Below are positions 28,811-35,055 of a stretch of DNA of 35,055 nucleotides, piece by piece. A program made the translations under genes and the position numbers. The stretch lies in the NCBI GenBank assembly GCA_017443585.1, contig JAFSYV010000178.1, forward strand, positions 1-35,055. The letters run 5' to 3'. The notes under the pieces were generated by a model, which was not told the DNA's origin, made no database searches, and was given only the letters and a program-made list of their open reading frames with translations. Numbering within the stretch: the first letter of the stretch is position 1; every line of letters begins with the position of its first letter. Source of the DNA: Lentisphaeria bacterium. Lineage in GTDB: Bacteria; Verrucomicrobiota; Lentisphaeria; Victivallales; Victivallaceae.

Positions 28811-31735
28811 ATGAAAAAACTTTCCCTTCTTTTCCTCCTGCTTCTGGCAGGGGCGGTCATTTCCGGTGCGCCCGTGCCCCGGAGCGTGACCATCGGCTCG
28901 AAGCCGGTCTTCCAGCTGACCAAAGACAACTGCGTCATCCTCATCCCCGCCGACGCCTGCAAGGTGGTGAAATTCGCCGCTCAGGAGCTGCAGGAACAGC
29001 TGTCGCGGGTCTTCGACCGCCAGATCCCCGTGGTCACCGCGCCCCAAGCCGGGAAAAGCCACCTGCGTCTGGGCCTCACCCCCGAGGCGAAAAAGGCCGG
29101 TCTCGACCCGGCGAAACTCGCACGGGACGGCTTCTACATCAAGACCGCGGGCAAAGACGTCTTCATCGGCGGCATCGACGACCCCAAGGTCAATCCCCCG
29201 CTGGAGATCAAACGGGGCGGCGGCTGGTCCATGCTCTATGAGAAAGGGACCGTCTACGGCGTCTATGACTTCCTCGAACGCTTCGCGGGCGTCCGGTTCT
29301 ACTTCCCCGGCGAACTGGGCACCATCGCTCCCCGCGCCAAGGCCCTGGCGATCCCCGCCATCGACATCATCGACCGGCCCGACTTCACCGTCCGGAGCTT
29401 CTCGCCCCACAACGACGGCACCTATTTCGAAGGCGAAAAGCGGGACGCCATCATCAACCCCCGGAAAAATCTCAACATCTACCGCTACCGCTACCAGACC
29501 CGGTACATGCCCTGCTGCCACGGCGTGCAGGGATTCGGCTTCGTGCACCGCTTCGGCAAGAGCCATCCGGAGTACTTCGCGCTGACCTCCAACAACCGGC
29601 GCTACAACGACCCCAATCTGCAGGTCCCCGGCCAGATCTGCTGGACGAGCAACATCCGCGAGGAACTCTATCAGGACCTGAAATCCTATTTCACCGGCCG
29701 GCCCCCGGAGGAACGGGGCATGTGGTGGAACAACCGGCACACCTGGGCCTTCCCCTTCTTCCGCAAGCCCTACGTGGACATCATGCCCCAGGACAGCTTC
29801 CTGCGCTGCCACTGCAAGAACTGCGAAGCGGCCTACAACGAAGGCAAATACTACGCCACGGAACTGGTCTGGGGCAACGTGGTCACCTGGGCCAACCGCC
29901 TGACGAAAGAGGGCATCGAGGGCCAGCTTAATATGATGGCCTATCCCCCCTACCGGGGCATCCCCAAGGTGGAGATCCCCCGCAACGTGAACGTGATGGT
30001 GGCCGAAAGCGGCCCCTGGGTCCAGGATCCCGCGAAGATCGCCGAACAGGACGGCGAGATCAAGGCGTGGGTGAAGAAGCTCGGCCGCAAGGTGTGGCTC
30101 TGGAACTACGCCAACAAGCACAGCTCCCTCGCCATCAAGGGGGTCCCCGCCCCCACGCCCCGCGCGGTGGCCCGCTACTACACGCGGGTTGCCCCCTACA
30201 TCTTCGGTGCCTTCATGGAGTCCGAATGCGACCGGTTCCTCTACTTCTACCTGAACTTCTACATCTTCTCGAAGGTCGCGTGGAACAACCAGTGCGACTG
30301 GAAGGGCATGCTCGATGAGCACTACAAGCTGATGTTCGGCCCGGCCTCCGCCGTCATGCAGAAGGTCATGGAACGCTTCGAAGACATCTGGCTCAAGCAG
30401 ATCTACGGCCGCACCGTGGACACCGCCGTCGGCCCCATCAGCGCCGTGCCCTCGGACTACGATCTGTGGCACAAGGTCTACTCTCCCGCCGTCATCGCGC
30501 AGATCACCGCCGACTTCGATCAGGCGGCGAAACTGGTGAAGAAGGGCTCCCTCGAAGCCCGCCGCATCGAAATGTTCCGCCGGGAACTGCTCGATCCCCT
30601 GAATCAGGCGGCGAAGGACTATCTGGCCAGGACCAACGCCGTGGGCGGCGTCTTCGCCCGCTTCGGCGGAGATCCCATCCACCTGATCCCCTTCCGCACG
30701 GCCAAGGGCGTCAAGCCGGAACTGGTGGACACCAAGGTTTTCGTCAACCTGACCGAAAAGGCCCTTGAGATCACCTTCGAGTGCGAGGAGCCCCGTTTCG
30801 GCGAGACCTGCGCCGCAAAGCGGAAATTCGACGATCCCGACACCTGGAAGGACAACTCCGTGGAGATCTTCCTCAACCCCACCGGCGACCGGAAGAACTA
30901 CTATCAGTTCATCATCAACACCAAAGGCACGTTGACCGACAGCAAGTGGTACCGTCCGGGCAAGTCCTCGCAGCATGACGGCTCCTGGAACTCCAACGCC
31001 GCGGTTTCCGTGGCCCCGATCAAGGGCGGATTCCGGATCAAGGCGGCGATCCCCGTCTCTTCGCTCCCCGGCCTCAAGCGGACGGGCTTCCCCGCCAACT
31101 TCGGCCGCAACCGGGTCCTCCAGGTCCAGGGCAAGGCGCAGGTGCTCTACACCTGGAGCCGCTACGCCAAGGGGTTCCACGATCTGGAAAACTACGGCAT
31201 GCTGGTCCCCTGCAAGAAGGAACTGCTCTACGATCCCGGATTCGACAAGGTGAAACTTCTCGGCAACCGCCACTGGGGCTTCAACAGCAAGGGCGGGAAA
31301 TACACCGGATGGTATGCCAATACCCCCACCGCGACGAACTTCAACAAGCTCGACAACACGGAGTTCTTCAGCGCCCCCTGCTCCATGAAGCTGGTTTCCG
31401 GCGATCCCGCCAAGGGCGCCACGGTCAATCAGTTCCTCTCGGGCAAGCTCAAACCCAACACCACCTACCGGGTGAGTTTCAAGGTCAAGCTCCAGAACGT
31501 GGTCAAGATGAAGAACAGTGCCGCCGGCTTCTGCGTCAATATGTGGGACGATGCCAACCGCTGGTTCCCCAGGGGCCGCTGGCTCGACGGGACCATGGAC
31601 TGGACCTATATGAGCTTCATCCACAAGACCAGTGCCAAGGTCGCCAACGCCAAGGTCTCCTACATCGGCGCCCGGCTCATGAACTGCACCGGCACGGCCT
31701 GGGTGGACGATCTGAGCATGGAAGAGATCGAGTGA
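28811..31735 (+). CDS. Secreted DUF4838 protein with CBM9-like and C-terminal carbohydrate-binding domains
   Basis: A 974-residue exported protein. It has a signal peptide (MKKLSLLFLLLLAGAVISGA) and an N-terminal alpha-glucuronidase-like accessory domain (about 40-190: FAAQELQEQLSRVF, YGVYDFLERFAGVRFYFPG). The DUF4838 core (about 190-560) has SHPEYFALTSNNRRYN (251-266) and the cysteine cluster CHCKNC (C333, C335, C338). A CBM9-like beta-sandwich (about 640-800) carries TWKDNSVEIFLNPTG and YYQFIINTKG, and a second beta-sandwich (about 810-974) ends VDDLSMEEIE. The overall plan is that of a polysaccharide-acting enzyme, but no activity is proven for the family. It is related to the DUF4838 gene at 14259-16811, which lacks the CBM9-like part. 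AAAGGA precedes the ATG by 10 bases. It sits between the PIG-L and PHP genes. Confidence 0.88.
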   Translation: MKKLSLLFLLLLAGAVISGAPVPRSVTIGSKPVFQLTKDNCVILIPADACKVVKFAAQELQEQLSRVFDRQIPVVTAPQAGKSHLRLGLTPEAKKAGLDPAKLARDGFYIKTAGKDVFIGGIDDPKVNPPLEIKRGGGWSMLYEKGTVYGVYDFLERFAGVRFYFPGELGTIAPRAKALAIPAIDIIDRPDFTVRSFSPHNDGTYFEGEKRDAIINPRKNLNIYRYRYQTRYMPCCHGVQGFGFVHRFGKSHPEYFALTSNNRRYNDPNLQVPGQICWTSNIREELYQDLKSYFTGRPPEERGMWWNNRHTWAFPFFRKPYVDIMPQDSFLRCHCKNCEAAYNEGKYYATELVWGNVVTWANRLTKEGIEGQLNMMAYPPYRGIPKVEIPRNVNVMVAESGPWVQDPAKIAEQDGEIKAWVKKLGRKVWLWNYANKHSSLAIKGVPAPTPRAVARYYTRVAPYIFGAFMESECDRFLYFYLNFYIFSKVAWNNQCDWKGMLDEHYKLMFGPASAVMQKVMERFEDIWLKQIYGRTVDTAVGPISAVPSDYDLWHKVYSPAVIAQITADFDQAAKLVKKGSLEARRIEMFRRELLDPLNQAAKDYLARTNAVGGVFARFGGDPIHLIPFRTAKGVKPELVDTKVFVNLTEKALEITFECEEPRFGETCAAKRKFDDPDTWKDNSVEIFLNPTGDRKNYYQFIINTKGTLTDSKWYRPGKSSQHDGSWNSNAAVSVAPIKGGFRIKAAIPVSSLPGLKRTGFPANFGRNRVLQVQGKAQVLYTWSRYAKGFHDLENYGMLVPCKKELLYDPGFDKVKLLGNRHWGFNSKGGKYTGWYANTPTATNFNKLDNTEFFSAPCSMKLVSGDPAKGATVNQFLSGKLKPNTTYRVSFKVKLQNVVKMKNSAAGFCVNMWDDANRWFPRGRWLDGTMDWTYMSFIHKTSAKVANAKVSYIGARLMNCTGTAWVDDLSMEEIE

Positions 31736-31772
31736 CCCCGCCGGGGCTTCGAAGAAAGACAGGAGCGGAAAA

Positions 31773-32567
31773 ATGCTTCACTTCGATTTTCCCGGTCCGG
31801 GGAAAGATGTTTCCTATCACAACCACAGCGATCTGAGCGACGGCGCGGCTTCACTCGAAGCGATGTGCCGCGCGGCCAAGGCCGCCGGGCTCCGGGAGTT
31901 CGGCATGTCGGACCACTGGGTCATCCCGCCGCCGGAGATCAAAGACGTCAACTGGCGCATGGATCCCGGAAAGCTGGAGCACTATGTGACCGAGCTGCAG
32001 AAACTGAAGCGGGAGCTGGATTCCGAAAGTTTCACGCTCCGGATCGGCCTCGAGGTGGATTTCTTCTTCGAAAACGCCTCCGACGTGCTCGCGGAACTTG
32101 AGAAGTGGCCCTTCGACTACCTCATCGGCTCGGTCCACTACGCAGGCATCTTCCCCGTGGACCACGACGCTTCGGACTGGGCTCCCCTGAGCCCCGGCGA
32201 GATCGAAACGATCTGCGAGGAGTACTGGCGGAAACTGGAGGGGGCGGCGCTCTGCGGCCGCTACACCTTCATCGGTCATCCCGACCTGCCCAAGAAGTTC
32301 GGGTATGTTCCCGAGGGGAAGTACCTGCCCCACGCGATCCGGCTCCTCGACGCGGTCCGGAAGACCCGCGGCGCCATCGAACTCAACACCTCGGGTTGGT
32401 TCAAGCCCTGCAGGGAGCAGTACCCCGCAGGCTCCATCCTGAAAGAGGCCTGCGCCCGGAAGATCCCGGTGGTCATCAACGCCGACGCCCACGCTCCCGC
32501 CCACGTGGCGCGGAACTTCGGCGAAGCCGCGAAGGTCCTCGCCGACGCGGGATATCCGGCCCGGTAG
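31773..32567 (+). CDS. PHP-domain phosphoesterase, histidinol-phosphatase (HisJ)-like
   Basis: A 264-residue PHP-superfamily hydrolase. Motifs in order: YHNHSDLSDGAAS near 15-27, GMSDHWVIPP near 44-53, GLEVDFF near 91-97, IGSVHYAG, FIGHPDLPKKFG near 169-180, IELNTSGWFKPCREQYP near 204-220, and VINADAHAPAHV. The NTSGW-KP and DAHAP blocks are like those of HisJ-type histidinol phosphatases. AGGAG lies seven bases before the ATG. It lies 37 bases after the DUF4838 gene and is the last gene before a strong terminator, so it may instead act on a sugar or cyclic phosphate released in that pathway. It is not a close match to the PHP gene at 6703-7515. Confidence 0.82.
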   Translation: MLHFDFPGPGKDVSYHNHSDLSDGAASLEAMCRAAKAAGLREFGMSDHWVIPPPEIKDVNWRMDPGKLEHYVTELQKLKRELDSESFTLRIGLEVDFFFENASDVLAELEKWPFDYLIGSVHYAGIFPVDHDASDWAPLSPGEIETICEEYWRKLEGAALCGRYTFIGHPDLPKKFGYVPEGKYLPHAIRLLDAVRKTRGAIELNTSGWFKPCREQYPAGSILKEACARKIPVVINADAHAPAHVARNFGEAAKVLADAGYPAR

Positions 32568-32585
32568 TCAGGAAGAGCGTTTCCC

Positions 32586-32627
32586 GCCGGGAACGTTCCG
32601 CGGCAGGAGCGTTTCCGGCTTTTTTTT
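32586..32627 (+). terminator. Intrinsic terminator of the PIG-L-DUF4838-PHP operon
   Basis: GCCGGGAACG (32586-32595) pairs with CGTTTCCGGC (32610-32619), ten pairs with one G-T, and is followed by eight Ts. A second copy of the 3' arm and T-run (GTTCCGGC then TTTTTTT, 32633-32647) follows at once and can pair with the same 5' arm. Confidence 0.9.
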
Positions 32628-32680
32628 GCGCCGTTCCGGCTTTTTTTGGCATAAATGTCGTATCCGGCGGGGATTTTCCT

Positions 32681-32709
32681 TTGTAATTTTCACCCGGTGA
32701 GGCTATATT
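32681..32709 (+). promoter_or_regulatory. Promoter of asd
   Basis: TTGTAA (32681-32686), 17 bases, TATATT (32704-32709). Transcription should start near 32716, leaving about 39 bases before the ATG. The stretch shows no lysine riboswitch; the leader is too short for one. Confidence 0.65.
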
Positions 32710-32754
32710 ATGCTTTTGAACATCTGATCTTCATCAAGATAAGGAAAAAGAAAA

Positions 32755-33759
32755 ATGAGCCGTAATTACAATGTCGCTGTGGCCGGAGCCACCGGAGCTG
32801 TCGGGGTCGAGATGATCAAGACCCTCGAAAAGCGCAATTTCCCGGTGGCGAATCTGAAACTTCTCGCCTCCTCCCGTTCCGCCGGCAAGACCGCGCTTTT
32901 CAAGGGCGAAAAGGTCACCATCGAAGAGCTGAAGCACGACTCCTTCGAGGGGATCGACATCGCGCTGTTCAGCGCGGGCGCCGACATTTCCCGTGAATTC
33001 CGGGCCGACGTGGTGAAGTCCGGCGCGGTGATGATCGACAACTCCAGCGCCTTCCGCATGGAGCCCGACGTGCCTCTGGTGGTGCCCGAGGTCAATCCCG
33101 AAGACGTGAAGCTCCATCACGGCGTCATCGCCAACCCCAACTGCTCCACCATCATCATGCTGGTGGCGGTGGCTCCGCTCCACCGGGCGAAAAAGCTCCG
33201 CCGCATGGTCGCCTCCACCTATCAGGCCACCAGCGGCGCGGGCGCCAAGGGCATGGCCGAACTGCTGGAACAGACCCGGCAGATCCTGGACGGTCAGCCC
33301 ATCGCCCCCAAAGCTTTCGCCCACCGGATCGCCTTCAACCTGATCCCCCACATCGACATCTTCTACGACAACGGCTACACCAAGGAAGAGCTGAAGATGG
33401 TCAACGAGACGCGGAAGATGCTCCACGACGATTCGCTGCGCATCACCTGCACCTGTGTGCGGGTCCCCGTGCTGCGGGCCCATTCCGAATCGTTGAATCT
33501 GGAATTCGAGGAGGAGATCACCCCCGAAGAAGCCCGGGCCATCCTCGACGCCGCCCCCGGTGTGCAGGTCATGGACGACCCCGCGGCGAAGCTCTATCCC
33601 ATGCCCGTCGAGGCCGCCGAACAGTACGACGTCCGCGTCGGCCGGATCCGGCAGGATATCTCCCGCAGCGACCGCAGGGGGCTTGAGATCTTCGTTTCCG
33701 GAGACCAGGTCCTCAAAGGGGCCGCCCTGAACGCGGTCCAGATCGCCGAACTGCTCTGA
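32755..33759 (+). CDS. asd: Aspartate-semialdehyde dehydrogenase
   Basis: Asd reduces beta-aspartyl phosphate to aspartate semialdehyde with NADPH, the branch point to lysine, diaminopimelate, threonine and methionine. The 334-residue protein has the NADP-binding AVAGATGAVGVEM near 8-20, LASSRSAGK near 38-46, the catalytic cysteine in IANPNCSTI near 125-133, the TYQATSGAGAKGM segment, and the catalytic His in RVPVLRAHSESL near 237-248. AAGGAA lies about 8 bases upstream of the ATG. It has its own promoter (32681-32709) and is followed 38 bases later by a lipoprotein gene on the same strand. Length and motifs are normal. It supplies threonine precursors, while tdh-kbl in this window breaks threonine down. 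Confidence 0.96.
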   Translation: MSRNYNVAVAGATGAVGVEMIKTLEKRNFPVANLKLLASSRSAGKTALFKGEKVTIEELKHDSFEGIDIALFSAGADISREFRADVVKSGAVMIDNSSAFRMEPDVPLVVPEVNPEDVKLHHGVIANPNCSTIIMLVAVAPLHRAKKLRRMVASTYQATSGAGAKGMAELLEQTRQILDGQPIAPKAFAHRIAFNLIPHIDIFYDNGYTKEELKMVNETRKMLHDDSLRITCTCVRVPVLRAHSESLNLEFEEEITPEEARAILDAAPGVQVMDDPAAKLYPMPVEAAEQYDVRVGRIRQDISRSDRRGLEIFVSGDQVLKGAALNAVQIAELL

Positions 33760-33797
33760 AACCGAACGGATAAACGAAAAACGAAGGGGTTTTTCCG

Positions 33798-35055
33798 ATG
33801 AAACAGGTGTTCTGCATTGCTTTGGCCGCACTGGTATTCGGCCTGTGCGGCTGCTCGTCGCCCGCTCCCGACCCGGAACGGCAGCGCTTCGATCGGATCG
33901 CCGCTTCGTTGGAACCTGAAGGGACCGCCTTTTTCATCGGTTCCGCCGTTCAGGTCGGTCCCGCCGTCGACCGGGTCCGCCGGGACGTGGAGCAGAAACT
34001 CTGGAACTCTCCCCTCCCCCCCGAGGAACGGACGAAGCTGCAGAGCCTCGTTTCCGGGATCGAACTCTTTTTCCGGCTCTCCGGGCTGCCCGAAGTGGAA
34101 GGCTGGGGCGGAAGTTCGAAAAGGCTTCCGGAGGGAGTTTTCCGCAACCGGCTCCGGCTGCTGCTGGCGCCCGAAGCAAAAGGGGTCTTCTGGCAGATAC
34201 CGGCGCAGAACCGGCGTCTTGTCTCGGGGGAACTCCCCCCGGACACCCTCACGGCGGGGATGTTCTGCGTCAACGCCGAAGCGCTCGGGCGGCTCCTCGA
34301 CGCCGACAAGAGGGTCTCGACTGCGGCGGATCGCCTCTGCCGGATGTTTCTCGGGCTCCCCGCGAAGGAGCTTCTCGCCGGACTTTCCGGCGTATGGGAG
34401 TTTCTCCTCACCGCCGACGAGGAGTGCAACGTCGACACCTTCGACGGACTTTACGGATCCCTGACCCTGCCCGACCGGAAAGGCAAGCTCTTCGACGCCC
34501 TCTGCGCAAAAGCGAAACTTCTCACGGGGGCACGGGTGGACAGGAATTCCGGTTCCATCCACCTGCCCCCGCTGCCGGGGAAGATCGGTGCGGTGCAGAT
34601 CAGAAGGGGCGAGGGGACCGTCACGTTCTACAACTCGCCCGAGGCCGTCATGCGGACCGCGCGGAAAAAGGTCCAACGTTCCGACAACGGGTCCGCTCCT
34701 TCGGATGACGGCGCCGGGTTCCCGGCCGCCCGTCCGGCTGAGAAAAAGAGCTTCGTCGTCGACGGCGTGGGATTCATCTACAACAGCAATGCCGGCAACA
34801 TCGATCCGAGCTTGAGCGGCCCCGCGCGAAGAATCAAACGTCCCTCGCTGGGGATCCTCAAACGCCTGCCCGACGGCTTTCTCTTCGAGGAGTACTCTCC
34901 TTGCGACCTGAACGAATACGCCGCGCTTTCGCTTTGCGCGATCCCGGTGAAACTCGCTTTCGACATCTTTTCCCAGCCTCCGGAGCCGCCCCAGCCGGCT
35001 CCGGCGCAGCGGCCCGCCCCGGCGCCCCGCAAGGACCCGGCGGCCCGCCCCGGAC
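33798..35055 (+). CDS. Unknown lipoprotein, runs off the window end
   Basis: The frame from the ATG at 33798 stays open through the last base, giving 419 complete codons. AAGGGG lies 8 bases upstream. The protein starts with a lipoprotein signal, MKQVFCIALAALVFGLCGC, with the lipobox LCGC and lipidation at Cys19. I do not recognise the family. It contains charged and hydrophobic stretches without transmembrane segments (FFRLSGLPEVEGWGG near 95-109, SFVVDGVGFIYNSNAGNIDP near 318-337) and turns into a Pro/Ala/Arg-rich tail (QPPEPPQPAPAQRPAPAPR) just before the edge. It is 38 bases after asd, so probably co-transcribed. It might be a PVC-specific envelope protein. The missing 3' end prevents a better guess. 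Confidence 0.8.
   Translation, partial: MKQVFCIALAALVFGLCGCSSPAPDPERQRFDRIAASLEPEGTAFFIGSAVQVGPAVDRVRRDVEQKLWNSPLPPEERTKLQSLVSGIELFFRLSGLPEVEGWGGSSKRLPEGVFRNRLRLLLAPEAKGVFWQIPAQNRRLVSGELPPDTLTAGMFCVNAEALGRLLDADKRVSTAADRLCRMFLGLPAKELLAGLSGVWEFLLTADEECNVDTFDGLYGSLTLPDRKGKLFDALCAKAKLLTGARVDRNSGSIHLPPLPGKIGAVQIRRGEGTVTFYNSPEAVMRTARKKVQRSDNGSAPSDDGAGFPAARPAEKKSFVVDGVGFIYNSNAGNIDPSLSGPARRIKRPSLGILKRLPDGFLFEEYSPCDLNEYAALSLCAIPVKLAFDIFSQPPEPPQPAPAQRPAPAPRKDPAARPG

Noticed and set aside
28802-31624. A 940-codon open frame on the minus strand opposite the second DUF4838 gene.
   Set aside because: Same GC effect. No start signal or family motif, and the sense frame has a signal peptide and domains.
32628-32754. 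A possible lysine riboswitch ahead of asd.
   Set aside because: The predicted leader is only about 39 bases, and the characteristic conserved core is not present.

Overview
The window looks like the chromosome of a Gram-negative, GC-rich bacterium of the PVC group, most likely Lentisphaerota (Victivallis-like). The reasons are two secreted DUF4838 proteins, a prepilin-type protein with the long [16 protein letters not shown] start and a degenerate H-X9-DG end, and an LPS-type outer membrane (LptD, HldD). The placement is inference from family content, not from a marker gene. I support 28 protein genes, two of them cut by the window edges. I see no tRNA, rRNA, CRISPR array, insertion sequence or prophage, and no gene-free stretch reaches 300 bases.

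Layout. (1) 1-3087, plus: aroB (3' part), dprA and mnmE, overlapping end to start. (2) 3089-6740, plus: a secreted PpiC-type peptidyl-prolyl isomerase with its own promoter and terminator, then a GT-C-like membrane glycosyltransferase overlapping miaA. (3) 13312-6703, minus: an envelope operon of an acyltransferase, lptD, hldD, rsmB and a PHP phosphatase. (4) 16811-13474, minus: a DUF4838 protein translationally coupled to a pseudopilin-like protein, divergent from an AraC regulator (17060-17965) whose promoter predicts a leaderless mRNA. (5) 21883-17970, minus: a Sel1-repeat lipoprotein and two tandem D-aminoacylase-like amidohydrolases. (6) 22671-21991, minus: radC. (7) 25937-22821, minus: threonine catabolism (tdh, kbl) plus a divergent class II aldolase, bounded by a promoter and a terminator. 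A divergent XRE-cupin regulator (26060-26641) shares a short intergenic region with tdh that holds a near-perfect 20-bp palindrome. (8) 27740-26622, minus: a membrane-anchored metallophosphoesterase, a possible LpxG-type lipid A enzyme. (9) 27935-32567, plus: a PIG-L deacetylase, a second DUF4838 protein with carbohydrate-binding-like domains, and a PHP phosphoesterase, closed by a strong terminator. (10) 32755-35055, plus: asd and an unknown lipoprotein that runs off the end.

How it fits together. Regions 4, 5 and 9 look like scavenging modules for polysaccharides, amino sugars and N-acyl-D-amino acids. Region 7 would turn threonine into glycine and acetyl-CoA. Region 3 and possibly gene 8 serve outer-membrane lipid building. 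Ten promoters can be read by eye. All have a TTGnnn- or TGGAAA-like -35, exactly 17 bases, and a TATAnT-like -10, so operon boundaries here are better supported than usual for unaided reading.
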